Origin: Oscillatoria acuminata PCC 6304
Lineage (GTDB): Bacteria > Cyanobacteriota > Cyanobacteriia > Cyanobacteriales > Laspinemataceae
Direction of reading: 5' to 3'
Length of the DNA stretch: 64,000 nucleotides
Assembly: GCF_000317105.1 (NCBI RefSeq)
Contig: NC_019693.1
Coordinates: forward strand, 3,348,001 to 3,412,000
In this document: positions 1 to 8,389 of the stretch, piece by piece
Numbering within the stretch: the first letter of the stretch is position 1
Layout: each line of letters starts with the position of its first letter
Made by a program: the position numbers and the translations under genes
The notes under the pieces: generated by a model
The model's database searches: none
What the model was told of the DNA's origin: nothing
The model's input: the letters and a program-made list of their open reading frames with translations, nothing else

Positions 1-323
1 GCTTGGCAATGCTTGCAGGTCTCGGGTTGATGGTCGATAATCTCGCTGCACTCACTCGGCTCATATAAGTGTCTTGTAAATCCTTTGTGTCCTTTTTGGC
101 CTCCGCGCTTACGTCGAGGGCGTTTCTCTTGCTTCTTTTCTTTGGCTATCGGAGGCTGTTTGGAGGGCGGGATGGAACTGTTTGAGGCGTTTAGTCCCAG
201 ACGTTCTTCAATGGCGGCAATTCGTTGCTCAATATTCCTCACCACATTTTTCACGCTTTCTGGGGTTCTTTCCCAGTCCGCGCGAGGAATTTTGATGCCG
301 CCTATGGTTATGCTCTCGTCCAT
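1..323 (-). CDS. IS66 family transposase, N-terminal part
   Basis: Reading leftward from the ATG at 323 the frame stays open to the window edge, giving about 107 residues. It starts MDESITIGGIKIPRADW and contains a leucine-zipper-like helix (residues about 26-42), the GLNASNSSIPPSKQP segment and the lysine/arginine-rich KRGGQKGHKG stretch typical of IS66 TnpC N-termini, then the start of the CxxC zinc finger (ETCKHCQ). Compared with the copy at 24.8-26.3 kb it differs by substitutions and one in-frame 3-nt indel in the basic stretch. Whether the full transposase is intact cannot be seen here. Confidence 0.85.
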   Translation of the reverse strand, partial: MDESITIGGIKIPRADWERTPESVKNVVRNIEQRIAAIEERLGLNASNSSIPPSKQPPIAKEKKQEKRPRRKRGGQKGHKGFTRHLYEPSECSEIIDHQPETCKHCQ

Positions 324-385
324 ATTCCCCAGTTTACACCATATCCCCTAGTTTACACCATATCCCCATCCCCCTGAATGGTTAC
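1..385 (-). mobile_element. IS66-family element, partial (cut by window edge)
   Basis: The stretch is nearly identical to the terminal 390 bp of the second IS66 copy at 24794-26315. Its outer end is at 385, where the minus strand begins GTAACCATTCAGGGGG, an IS66-type GTAA terminus matching the ends of the other copy. Just inside the end lie two 19-bp direct repeats (minus strand GGGGATATGGTGTAAACTA). The other end and any target duplication lie outside the window. It has inserted into the 3' part of the gene that reads leftward from 1423. Confidence 0.85.
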
Positions 386-1423
386 CAGCCCGTTTCCAGT
401 TTGATGTGGCACTGGATCGCGATTTTGATCTGTTGTCCAGACCGGGGAATTCATCGGTTCCAGTCGATTTTCGGCGGGAATAAATCGGTAATGTCCAACA
501 TTCAGCCAATCCGTGGGTTGGGTGCAGTATTCTTGGCCGTTCATTAAAATAGAGACGACTCCGGTTCCGCAGGCCACACGGTTTAAACCCCACTCCTGAA
601 GTTGCTGCAAATTGCGATCGGCGACTGGAACGGGATCAAATCGACTGGCGATCGCATTATAGGTGTATTTCCCTTCCGGGTAGTCCCTCGTACAAACGGC
701 TTCCCCGTCAATCGCAATTTCCGCTAATCCCTGACCCCCGCAGGGAACCCACCGCATCCCAAACTCCCTCGCCACTCGATCTCTTACGGTCTCTTGGGGT
801 TCAGTCTGTCTGGGTTCGATCTGTCCGGTGGTGGAATTGTAGAGGTACTCTCCCCCTCTTTGCATATCTCGGGTACATCGGGTTTCTGTCCCAATTCTGA
901 TCACCGCCAGTTCGGGATTTCCACAGGGAGTGATGGTAAGATTGAGGTCTCCCATGACTAAATCCGCTTGGCGCGATCGCTCGGGATTTGTGGTTTCGAT
1001 TTTAATGATGTAGGATCCTTGGGTATTGTCCTCCGCCAATACCCGCAGGCGATAGGTTCCAGGACTCCGCAGGCGCAATGTGACGCCTTGTTTGAGCTGA
1101 GTATCGTTGTCCTGGCTCAACACCCGCTCCTCAAATGGGTCAAACAGGACCAACTTGACATTCAAACTCCCTTGAGACTCAATCCAGATTTTCAGTTGAT
1201 CTCCAGATTGACCTTCAAAGCTGTAGTCATTGGCTAATAATTGCTGGTTTCCCTCCGCGACTAACCGCGATCGGGTAGCATTGATCACCCCGGAGGTCGA
1301 TCTCCCGGGATTTAGAGCTTCCAAGGCTTGGGCTTCTGCATCATGACTCGCAGTAACCGCAAACATCATCCCGCTCACTGCCAGCGCGATCGCCATTGCT
1401 TTGACAAACTTAGGCTTGATCAT
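353..1423 (-). CDS. Secreted PPC-like protein with three Cys-pair repeats; 3' end replaced by IS66 sequence
   Basis: An exported protein of about 356 residues. A signal peptide covers roughly residues 1-32 (hydrophobic core AMAIALAVSGMMFAV, cleavage near AEA). A beta-rich prepeptidase-C-terminal-like domain follows (about 35-145, with GDQLKIWIES and GTYRLRVLAED). Then come three repeats of about 60 residues, each with two cysteines (ITPCG...ETRCTRD, WVPCG...AVCTRD, VACG...EYCTQP) and an aromatic Y-x-Y/F strand. I chose ATG at 1423 because GGAG sits 11 nt upstream; the GTG at 1435 has no room for an SD. The last ten residues, VTIQGDGDMV, and the stop are encoded by the IS66 end (353-385), so the native C-terminus is lost. 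Function unknown. Confidence 0.7.
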   Translation of the reverse strand: MIKPKFVKAMAIALAVSGMMFAVTASHDAEAQALEALNPGRSTSGVINATRSRLVAEGNQQLLANDYSFEGQSGDQLKIWIESQGSLNVKLVLFDPFEERVLSQDNDTQLKQGVTLRLRSPGTYRLRVLAEDNTQGSYIIKIETTNPERSRQADLVMGDLNLTITPCGNPELAVIRIGTETRCTRDMQRGGEYLYNSTTGQIEPRQTEPQETVRDRVAREFGMRWVPCGGQGLAEIAIDGEAVCTRDYPEGKYTYNAIASRFDPVPVADRNLQQLQEWGLNRVACGTGVVSILMNGQEYCTQPTDWLNVGHYRFIPAENRLEPMNSPVWTTDQNRDPVPHQTGNGLVTIQGDGDMV

Positions 1424-1435
1424 CTCAGGCTTCAC

Positions 1436-2017
1436 TCCTGTTTGTTGAAGTCAGAAAAGCACTGATATCCTTACTGCTGTCTATTGCTCTACCCGACCCC
1501 AAGCACGGGTCTCGACCCAAACTGCTCCGTTTCTAGCTTCATTCGGACCGATTAAAATCTGGGATTGGGCGCACACTCCTCACCCCTAGGCTGACTTGCC
1601 AAATCTTAACAGATTTGGCAACAAACAATGTCACCCTTTCTTCTTTATTAAAAGGATTCAATTTTTTCTGAAACTACTCTCCACTATAAGCGGATTAATC
1701 TGGGCTTGTCAATGGATCGATTGGCCGCTTTACCTAAACTTTATTCTCTCTTGTTAGAGTTAATTTTGGCTCCCTAAAATAGCCGCATCTCTCGGCAATC
1801 CCGCTGGAGTTCCCGGCTATTGCCTCTTGTTAATCTCAATAACTAACGCCTGTTGAATTCGCTTAAACTTTACAAATATTTCTTAACATTTTGAACACCT
1901 AACTCCCAGGGTATTCCTGCGATTTTCTTTACAAATCTTTAAAAAAATGCCCTTGAGAATTAAGGCAGACTCTTGATAATTTTCATCAGTACCATCCGGG
2001 AACGAGGGCAGTCTATC
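1436..2017. other. Intergenic region without recognised gene
   Basis: About 580 bp between the divergent-side start of the secreted-protein gene and the terminator of the peroxiredoxin gene. It is AT-rich with no plausible ORF, and probably holds the promoter of the leftward gene. I see no RNA gene or clear operator. Confidence 0.5.
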
Positions 2018-2066
2018 AAAACCCGCACCCTGTCCTCACGGAACGCTACACTGGGTGCGGGTTTTT
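2018..2066. terminator. Bidirectional hairpin terminator behind peroxiredoxin gene
   Basis: AAAACCCGCACCC (2018-2030) pairs with GGGTGCGGGTTTT (2053-2065), with A and T runs outside the stem. It lies 37 bp after the stop of the minus-strand peroxiredoxin gene. The stem sequence is shared with the repeat hairpins near 2750 and 33180. Confidence 0.75.
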
Positions 2067-2102
2067 GCGACGAGTCTCGGATTAACCTACAACCTCTGGG
2101 GA

Positions 2103-2657
2103 TTAAGAGGCACTGTTGAGCAACTCATCTAACCGCGCTAACACCTCCACGCTGTGAGTTGCGGGACGCACCCCGAGAAAGGTTTCGCGCAAAATGCCCT
2201 CGGGGTCAATCATAAAACTATGCCGCATGGACATGGGCGGCATCCAGGACCCATAAGCTTTGCTCACGGCACCGTCAGTATCGGCTAATAGGGGAAATCG
2301 CAACCCTTCGGAATCGCAGAATTCCGCATGAGAGTCCACCGAATCGGCACTCACCCCGAGGATTTGAGCATTTCTGTCTATATATTTAGGTAAATCCTGT
2401 TGAAAGCGCCGCGCTTCTAAGGTGCAACCGGAGGTAAAGTCTTTCGGATAGAAATACAACACCACCCACTGTCCCCGATAGTCAGACAGGGAAATATTGC
2501 CATTGCCGGTATTTGTAGGCAGGATAAATTCGGGTGCCGGTTCGCCGATAGCAGGCAGTTTACCCCCCATAGAATAAGCAGCAGGGACCCAGTTGAACCA
2601 GGCGAAGAAGGCGAGAGTCGCAGGGAGAAAGAGTCGGAAAAAATGGCGACGGGACAT
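2103..2657 (-). CDS. Exported peroxiredoxin (PrxQ/BCP type)
   Basis: A thiol peroxidase of the AhpC/TSA superfamily, 184 aa, which would reduce peroxides outside the cytoplasm. The thioredoxin fold spans about residues 38-180, with the peroxidatic cysteine in FYPKDFTSGCT followed by EARRF, and the conserved Arg/Trp region near RHSFMIDPEG. The N-terminus MSRRHFFRLFLPATLAFF is a Tat-like signal (SRRxFF plus hydrophobic stretch), suggesting lumen or periplasm. PrxQ proteins usually carry a resolving Cys five residues after the peroxidatic one; here that position is Arg. A later Cys in AEFCDSEG could substitute, or the enzyme could be 1-Cys. It stands alone, with the terminator at 2018-2066 downstream. 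Confidence 0.88.
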   Translation of the reverse strand: MSRRHFFRLFLPATLAFFAWFNWVPAAYSMGGKLPAIGEPAPEFILPTNTGNGNISLSDYRGQWVVLYFYPKDFTSGCTLEARRFQQDLPKYIDRNAQILGVSADSVDSHAEFCDSEGLRFPLLADTDGAVSKAYGSWMPPMSMRHSFMIDPEGILRETFLGVRPATHSVEVLARLDELLNSAS

Positions 2658-2746
2658 GATGATGAATGGAGAGAGAGGGTTATTTTAGATTAGTTTAGCT
2701 TGCGATCGGTCACCGCCTCATCCCAAATCCGGTATTCGTAGTCTTT

Positions 2747-2806
2747 AAAAACCCGCACCCTAAAGGGTGGGGCTATACGGACGAAGCCTGCCTACGCAGG
2801 CTAAAG
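2747..2806 (+). repeat. Interspersed hairpin repeat with GCTATACGGACGAAGC core (copy A)
   Basis: It starts with AAAAACCCGCACCCTAAAGG and continues through GGGGCTATACGGACGAAGC to a second small stem, GCCTGCCTACGCAGGC. The same element occurs inverted at 33198-33262 and as a partial copy at 59600-59641. Confidence 0.75.
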
Positions 2807-2912
2807 ATTATGGAAAAAAACGCTACAATTCCTCCATCCCCTATTCTTCCTACTTTGGCTGACTGTCGTTATCTTTCATAAATTTGTAGTGACAACTTCA
2901 CTCGTTTAAAAA

Positions 2913-3755
2913 ATGCTAAAAACTAAAATTCTTAACTATCTGAACTATTTAAACGACTCAGATTATATCGTTGAAATTGTAAGCTCACCGGGGGCAGACG
3001 AGACTTTAATTCAGCTTCTTCACAGTGAAGAGTTAGAAACCTTTGCTTTAACTTGCCTGTTTATTACAGATTCTGTCCTAATGGGTTTTCAAAATCAGAT
3101 TTGCCAAGAGGCTTGGGAAAGTCAGACCAAGTTGGCGATCGTTCCCGAATTAGAACGTCTTATCCTATCAGATAATCATTTCATCCGCAAACAAGTCATT
3201 TATACCCTCGGAAAGATATGCAGTTACGATAGCATCCCGATTTTACTCCAGGCTTTCCATCAATTCCGGGATCAAGACCCGATTCTGTTACCGAGACTGG
3301 TGGGAGAGTTATTTTGGCTAGGGGTCGATCATCGTGAGGATGTCATTGAGACGATGATCGCCAGTCCACGGTACCTAACAAGATGGGCAGTTTTGACAAT
3401 CTTGGGGGAATTGATTTATAACTCTCCCGATGAAACTGATGAAATATTTTTAATGAAATACAAGTTTTGTGAATCTCTGTGTGATGATTCAAATTTTTTG
3501 GTACAAGCCGAGGCAAACTATGAGTATCAATTTCTAAAATTAAATCTTCGCTGGCGTCAAGAAAATTTGTCGAAGTCAGAATATAAAAAACAAAAAAAAG
3601 AGTTACAACGATTAAAGCCCAGTTTATCTTTTTTTCAGGTTTCTGGACCATTCGATAATTACCTCTATGGGAACCAGCTTTATCACTACTCTATAGAAGA
3701 GTTAGAAACCTTTGTGGGACAGTTGGTAGAAGAAACCACCTTTTTTAGAGGGTAA
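2913..3755 (+). CDS. HEAT-repeat-like hypothetical protein
   Basis: A 280-aa helical protein of unknown function. Residues about 75-165 look like two or three degenerate HEAT/armadillo helical pairs (for example IRKQVIYTLGKICSYDSIPILLQAF and WAVLTILGELI). The C-terminal third is rich in Lys, Glu and aromatic residues and is not recognised. There is no signal peptide or membrane segment. The ATG at 2913 follows an A-rich stretch without an SD. The gene is more AT-rich than its neighbours and is flanked by repeats at 2747 and 3774, which fits acquired or fast-evolving DNA, but this is only a hint. Confidence 0.65.
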   Translation: MLKTKILNYLNYLNDSDYIVEIVSSPGADETLIQLLHSEELETFALTCLFITDSVLMGFQNQICQEAWESQTKLAIVPELERLILSDNHFIRKQVIYTLGKICSYDSIPILLQAFHQFRDQDPILLPRLVGELFWLGVDHREDVIETMIASPRYLTRWAVLTILGELIYNSPDETDEIFLMKYKFCESLCDDSNFLVQAEANYEYQFLKLNLRWRQENLSKSEYKKQKKELQRLKPSLSFFQVSGPFDNYLYGNQLYHYSIEELETFVGQLVEETTFFRG

Positions 3756-3773
3756 TTTTATGAACGATTCGGG

Positions 3774-3834
3774 AACGACTGAAGGCGTTACTACGAACGA
3801 AGATAAGATAACGACTGAAGTCGTTACTACGAAC
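3774..3834 (+). repeat. Two 25-bp direct repeats, each with an internal palindrome
   Basis: The unit AACGACTGAAGKCGTTACTA plus CGAAC occurs at 3774-3798 and 3810-3834 with one mismatch. The second copy contains the palindrome AACGACT-GA-AGTCGTT. A short open frame spans the repeats, but it has no SD and runs into the terminator, so I do not call a gene. Confidence 0.7.
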
Positions 3835-3843
3835 TGGGAATGC

Positions 3844-3881
3844 AAAAAAAAGGGACAGTGCATTGCACTACCCTTTTTTTT
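3844..3881. terminator. Bidirectional terminator between HEAT gene and fba
   Basis: Eight A, then GGG and AGTGCA (3857-3862), a short loop, TGCACT (3864-3869), CCC and eight T. It works for both the plus-strand HEAT gene and the minus-strand aldolase gene, which converge here. Confidence 0.85.
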
Positions 3882-3944
3882 ATTGATGAAAATGGCAGAT
3901 AAGAGTTACAATTGTTCCCTCTTACCTGGGCCAATTTTTACAAT

Positions 3945-5024
3945 TTAGGCGGTGACGGCCTTTTTGATGGTGGCGTCAAGTTCGCCTTTGGCGTACTTGG
4001 CGGCGAAGTCATCGAGACTGACTTGCTTGATCTTGGAGGCGTTACCGGCGGTTCCAAAGGCTTGGTAGCGATCGGAACAGACTTTTTGCATATATTTGAT
4101 AGAGGGTTTCAGGAAGTGACGGGGGTCAAATTCCTTGGTATTTTGGGCCAGGGCCTCACGGACTGCCGCAGTGATTGCCAAACGGTTATCGGTGTCGATG
4201 TTCACTTTACGAACACCGCACTTGATTCCTTTTTGAATTTCTTCGACGGGCACGCCGTAGGTTTCGGGGATGGTTCCACCGTATTTGTTGATCAGTTCGA
4301 TCAAGTCTTGGGGTACGGAGGAAGAACCGTGCATGACCAGGTGGGTGTTCGGCAAGCGGCGGTGAATTTCTTCGATCCGGCTGATTGCTAAGATTTCCCC
4401 AGTGGGTTTACGGGTGAATTTGTAGGCACCGTGGCTGGTTCCGATCGCCACTGCTAGAGCATCCACTTGGGTTTGCTCAACAAAGTCAACAGCTTGATCG
4501 GGGTCGGTTAGCAGTTGATCATGGGAGAGTTTTCCTTCAAACCCGTGACCATCTTCTGCTTCACCCATGCCGGTTTCCAAAGAACCCAAGCAACCGAGTT
4601 CGCCTTCGACGCTGACGCCGATGGAGTGAGCCACTTTCACGACTTCGCGGGTGACTTCCACGTTGTACTCGTAGCTGGCGGGGGTTTTAGCATCTGCTTC
4701 CAAGGAGCCATCCATCATGACGCTGGTGAACCCTTGACGCATGGCAGAGTAGCAGGTGGAAGGTGCGTTGCCATGATCTTGGTGCATGGCAATGGGGATG
4801 TGGGGGTAGGTTTCCACTGCGGCTAAGATCAAGTGGCGGAGGAAGTTTTCCCCTGCATATTTGCGTGCACCACGAGATGCTTGCAGAATCACGGGGCTGT
4901 TGGTTTCGTCAGCAGCCTGCATGATCGCTTGGATCTGCTCCATGTTGTTGACGTTGTAGGCCGGAATGCCGTACTCGTTCTCTGCTGCATGATCCAGCAT
5001 TAACCGCATAGGTACAAGCGCCAT
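3945..5024 (-). CDS. fba: Class II fructose-bisphosphate aldolase
   Basis: A 359-aa zinc-dependent aldolase that joins dihydroxyacetone phosphate to glyceraldehyde-3-phosphate or erythrose-4-phosphate, so it serves glycolysis, gluconeogenesis and the Calvin cycle in the cytoplasm. Visible motifs are MHQDHGNAP (metal-binding His and catalytic Asp region), GELGCLG (metal-binding Glu), GTSHGAYKF (His) and MHGSSSVP (His plus phosphate loop), and [11 protein letters not shown] near the C-terminus. Its length and sequence fit the class IIB enzyme of cyanobacteria. The ATG at 5024 has a strong AGGAGG 6-8 nt upstream. It is transcribed alone toward the terminator at 3844-3881. Confidence 0.97.
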   Translation of the reverse strand: MALVPMRLMLDHAAENEYGIPAYNVNNMEQIQAIMQAADETNSPVILQASRGARKYAGENFLRHLILAAVETYPHIPIAMHQDHGNAPSTCYSAMRQGFTSVMMDGSLEADAKTPASYEYNVEVTREVVKVAHSIGVSVEGELGCLGSLETGMGEAEDGHGFEGKLSHDQLLTDPDQAVDFVEQTQVDALAVAIGTSHGAYKFTRKPTGEILAISRIEEIHRRLPNTHLVMHGSSSVPQDLIELINKYGGTIPETYGVPVEEIQKGIKCGVRKVNIDTDNRLAITAAVREALAQNTKEFDPRHFLKPSIKYMQKVCSDRYQAFGTAGNASKIKQVSLDDFAAKYAKGELDATIKKAVTA

Positions 5025-5163
5025 AGATGGTCCTCCTAATTACTTTTTTTTTCAGCGATGGGGTATGGACAAGCTGAAATTGTTACAACAAGTTTAAGAC
5101 AAATTTCAGATTTTTACGAATTATATCTAAAAATGAGAACTTTATAACGTTTTTATCTCAGAA

Positions 5164-5310
5164 TTTGTCGTTTGTCCTTGGTCACTGGTCCTTGGTCACT
5201 GGTCCTTGGTCGTTGGTCCTTGGTCCTCAATGACAGATGACAAATGACAATGGACAAATGACAAATCACAAATGACAATGGACAAATGACAAATCACAAA
5301 TCACAAATTT
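5164..5310. repeat. STRR heptamer array in inverted arrangement
   Basis: The left half repeats TTGGTCC/TTGGTCA-type heptamers (5170-5225). The right half repeats the complementary GACAAAT/GGACAAA/CACAAAT motifs (5230-5308). The two halves could fold into a long imperfect hairpin. It lies between fba and tRNA-Lys. Related arrays occur at 40559, 43985, 44427 and 57895. Confidence 0.8.
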
Positions 5311-5311
5311 A

Positions 5312-5383
5312 TGGGTCGCCCGGGATTCGAACCCGGAACTAGTCGGTTAAAAGCCGAATACTCTACCGTTGAGTTAGCGACCC
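5312..5383 (-). tRNA. tRNA-Lys (anticodon TTT)
   Basis: The minus strand gives a 72-nt cloverleaf: acceptor GGGTCGC/GCGACCC, D arm with GGTAGAGTA, anticodon loop CTTTTAA (anticodon TTT, U33 present), and T arm CCGGGTTCGAATCCCGG with discriminator A. No CCA is encoded. It sits between an STRR array and the epimerase gene. Confidence 0.95.
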
Positions 5384-5449
5384 GCGTGCTTTCTTTTTCA
5401 GCACCTTAGCTACATTAGCATAGGCTGTTTAAAAAAAGCAAGGGTTTTT

Positions 5450-6319
5450 TTAAAAAAAATCTACGGTGAGGCGAACTTGGGTTTCCCACTTAGCTCCGGG
5501 TTGCAGATTCATCAGGTGTAGCCCGGTGTTGAGGGCGTTTCGGGGGGCGGTCCAAGGTTCGAGGCAGTAGAAGTCTTTGTCTTTGAGGGTCCAAAAGACG
5601 ACGTTAGAATAACTGGCCTTAAACAATAACCGGACTTGCAAGCGGCGACTGTGGTCGATCGCCGTGGCAGCGAGTCCGGTAATTTTGGTAAAGGCGGCAT
5701 CGATTTCGTCTACGTTGAGGTCAAATCTGCCGGTGAAGGGATGTTGGGTTTGGGTGATTTGGTCGCGGTATTGGACGGCGGGAATCTTAAATTGGAGTTT
5801 GGACTTATCCGGTGCCCAAAAGTACGGATGGAGTCCGGTAGAAAAGGGCATAGGCCGATCGCCGGTGTTGGTGTAGCGTTGGTCAATTTCCAGGCTATTC
5901 CCCTTCAGCTTATAGGTAAAGGCCAGTTCAAAGTCAAACGGATAAACGGCACGGGTGCGATCGCTACTGTTGAGAATCAGGGTAATGCCAGCCAAGTCTT
6001 TGGTCACCCCCTCGGTGACTTCCCAAGGTAAATCCCGGGCAAACCCATGTTGTTTGAGATTGTACTCTTTCCCTTGATAGCTGTAAGTGTTATTCGGCAA
6101 GTTGCCACAGATGGGAAACAAAATGGGGATGCCGCCACGGACACTTAAATCTGGGTTGGCAAAGCGTTCAGCATCCAGATAGAGGAGGTCATGACCTTGA
6201 ACTTGCCAACGGGTGATGATGCCACCCCGTTCGGGAACGACTTCGACCCGGGATTGAGCGGGTTGGTCGGAGAGGATGTAGGTCTTGTATTGTTCTTCTT
6301 TCACGGCGATCGCAAACAC
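5450..6319 (-). CDS. Aldose 1-epimerase family protein (GalM/hexose-6-phosphate mutarotase-like)
   Basis: A 289-aa beta-sandwich enzyme expected to interconvert alpha and beta anomers of a hexose or hexose phosphate. Family residues are visible: Arg in SVRGGIPILFP, catalytic His in LKQHGFARD, His in STGLHPYFW and the base Glu in YCLEPWTAP. Hexose-6-phosphate mutarotases and GalM share this fold, and the substrate cannot be told from sequence. I chose GTG at 6319 because AAGGA lies 6 nt upstream. The gene follows no obvious operon partner; tRNA-Lys lies downstream. Confidence 0.85.
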   Translation of the reverse strand: MFAIAVKEEQYKTYILSDQPAQSRVEVVPERGGIITRWQVQGHDLLYLDAERFANPDLSVRGGIPILFPICGNLPNNTYSYQGKEYNLKQHGFARDLPWEVTEGVTKDLAGITLILNSSDRTRAVYPFDFELAFTYKLKGNSLEIDQRYTNTGDRPMPFSTGLHPYFWAPDKSKLQFKIPAVQYRDQITQTQHPFTGRFDLNVDEIDAAFTKITGLAATAIDHSRRLQVRLLFKASYSNVVFWTLKDKDFYCLEPWTAPRNALNTGLHLMNLQPGAKWETQVRLTVDFF

Positions 6320-6484
6320 TGTTTATCCTTTGTCCTTGAGTCGAATGAGCGGGGTTGGCAATTATCCCAGTCTTTACGGTTGTAACTTTACGGCGATCGG
6401 ATAGTCAAGGGGAGGAACTTGCCACGGGGTTGATTCAGAACCCTCCCCTCCAACCCTTGTCCCCCTGGGGCGATCGCCGTTGCA

Positions 6485-8389
6485 CTAGCTAGAAACCAGG
6501 CTTTTGGCGAACTGCGGTAGTTTGATTTTCTTGTTCCGACCGGCTACTCCAATAGCACCCCCTGCCGCTGCAGCAGCCAATGCTATCCCCACAGCCCGAG
6601 AGGTCCCCTTGGATTGAGGTGGAGAAGCTGGTTCAACCTCGCTCAATTTATCAGCTTCTCCAAAAGAAAGAGGCTCACCCAACTCATTCGTAAAGGGGGA
6701 GGCATTAAAGGCTTCATCTTGCTCACTGGGTAACTCTTCTTTCGGATTAGACTCAATCTCAGCCGCCTTTTGGGAGTCAAACACGGTATTTCCCGAAGTC
6801 ACCACTTTAGATTGACGAGCATCCAGAATCATCGGGGAAGTCATCGGTTCTTCAAAAACCCCAGAGATCAGGTCGATATGTTCTAGGATGCGATCGCCCC
6901 TTTCTCCTCTGACTACTTTGGGTTGATACTTCCGGACCTCCACGGGTAAAAATTCCACCTTCATTTGTTCTTCTCGCAAGGACACTTTCAGGACAGCGGT
7001 ATCATAATCGCTGCGAGCATTCCCTCCAAAAATAAAATTCCCCAGAGAGTAAGCGATAGGCCGTCCCTTATAAATTTCTGCCCCCTGCAACACATGAGGA
7101 TGATGACCCACAATCACATCGGCTCCTTGGTCAATCGTAAAATAGGCCAATTCGCTCTGCCAAATTTCCGGATAATTGGCCAGTTCTACACCCCAGTGAA
7201 AATTCACTACAATCCAGTCTACTTCATCCCGAACGGCCTGAATATCCTCAGCAATCCGCTGTTCCATGCCGTGATTGGTCCCCGGTACGCCTTCGGCTGC
7301 GGCATGATAATCCGCCGTATAGTAACCAAAGTAAGCAATTCGCTGCCCTTTCACATCAATAATTTTAGGACGTCGGGCTTCTGTAATCTCCATCCCGGCT
7401 CCGATCGCATGAATCCCGGCTTTTTCTAAGGTTTTCAGAGTTTCCTGGAGTCCGGGACCCTGGTAGTCCATCGCGTGATTATTGGCTAGGTTGACGATAT
7501 CCACACCCCCAGAGGTGAGCACATCCACAGAGGAGGGGTCGGCTTTAAAATTAAAGGTTTTTTCTAGTTTTGTATTGGCGGTGGTCAAGGTGCCTTCGAG
7601 GTTGACTATTGCCATATCTGCCTCGCGGTATTCCGGCATTTGGTCAAAGGCCCAGGTATAGTCACTCCCGATCAGGTCTTCAAATCCATGACCGAGGGTG
7701 ACATCTCCGCTCATCATCAGGGTAACCGTGGGATCATTTGGGTTGATGACATCGGTATGTTCGATGACTGGAACGGTTTCTAAGGCCGCTTGGACCACTT
7801 TGGGCCGTTCCTCAACCCCGTTGACCGGATTTGAGGCAGTTTGGGGGGAAACGATGGGGTTGGTTTGGGATTGGTCCCGCAGTTGCAAGTAGCCGATCGC
7901 ACTGCCCATGATAAAGGCACTGACGGAGACCCCCGCTACTAAAAATAATCTAAAAACTTTATAGTTAATCCAAGCTGCGGCGCGGGAGACCCCATCCAAC
8001 AGCCGCTGTAAATGCTGATTTCTACGTTGCTGGTTGGCTGGGGTGACAATACGAATGGACTGCTGCCACAATAAGTCAGAATTTCCGAGGGGGTTAGCAC
8101 CTGTGGCGATGATGCGAACGCCATCAATGACTTCCGAGTTGAGCCGCCAGATTTGCTGACAGATAAACTTATTTAAACCGGAACGCAGTTGCTGGTAAAA
8201 ATCTGGTTGCTGGCTTAATCCATTGATTTCTAGACGAATGGGCAGGCACCCTTTTTGGACGGGTTCGACCCGGGCATAAATGCCTTGGGGGGCCAGGTAT
8301 GAGTTAATCAGGTAGGCGATCGCCCGAAAATTTCCCGCCCGTGCTAAGTCGAGCATTGAGGGTTCGGCAAAGGTGCTGAAACTGGTCAT
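6485..8389 (-). CDS. CapA family (PGA_cap) metallophosphatase-like membrane protein
   Basis: About 634 aa. Residues 1-140 form a cytoplasmic-looking domain (AGNFRAIAYLINSYLAPQ onward) seen in cyanobacterial envelope proteins. A membrane helix (VFRLFLVAGVSVSAFIMG) lies near residue 150. A CapA/poly-gamma-glutamate-type domain (about 225-500) carries GDVTLGHGF, VNLEGTL, NLANNHAMD, GHHPHVLQG and YSLGNFIFGG. An acidic linker and a second hydrophobic stretch near the C-terminus (AVGIALAAAAAGGAIGVAG) follow. The catalytic domain should therefore face the periplasm. I chose ATG at 8389 because AGGAG is 8 nt upstream; a GTG at 8398 overlaps that SD. Role in capsule or cell-wall polymer metabolism is an inference from the family. 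Confidence 0.85.
   Translation of the reverse strand: MTSFSTFAEPSMLDLARAGNFRAIAYLINSYLAPQGIYARVEPVQKGCLPIRLEINGLSQQPDFYQQLRSGLNKFICQQIWRLNSEVIDGVRIIATGANPLGNSDLLWQQSIRIVTPANQQRRNQHLQRLLDGVSRAAAWINYKVFRLFLVAGVSVSAFIMGSAIGYLQLRDQSQTNPIVSPQTASNPVNGVEERPKVVQAALETVPVIEHTDVINPNDPTVTLMMSGDVTLGHGFEDLIGSDYTWAFDQMPEYREADMAIVNLEGTLTTANTKLEKTFNFKADPSSVDVLTSGGVDIVNLANNHAMDYQGPGLQETLKTLEKAGIHAIGAGMEITEARRPKIIDVKGQRIAYFGYYTADYHAAAEGVPGTNHGMEQRIAEDIQAVRDEVDWIVVNFHWGVELANYPEIWQSELAYFTIDQGADVIVGHHPHVLQGAEIYKGRPIAYSLGNFIFGGNARSDYDTAVLKVSLREEQMKVEFLPVEVRKYQPKVVRGERGDRILEHIDLISGVFEEPMTSPMILDARQSKVVTSGNTVFDSQKAAEIESNPKEELPSEQDEAFNASPFTNELGEPLSFGEADKLSEVEPASPPQSKGTSRAVGIALAAAAAGGAIGVAGRNKKIKLPQFAKSLVSS

Noticed and set aside
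3760-3948. 62-codon plus-strand ORF after the HEAT gene
   Set aside because: It spans direct repeats and the whole bidirectional terminator and has no homology-like composition.
3945-4391. Long plus-strand ORFs opposite fba
   Set aside because: They are antisense shadows of a highly conserved aldolase gene.
5164-5310. Possible CRISPR array
   Set aside because: Units are heptamers without spacers of fixed length; they are STRR repeats with complementary halves.
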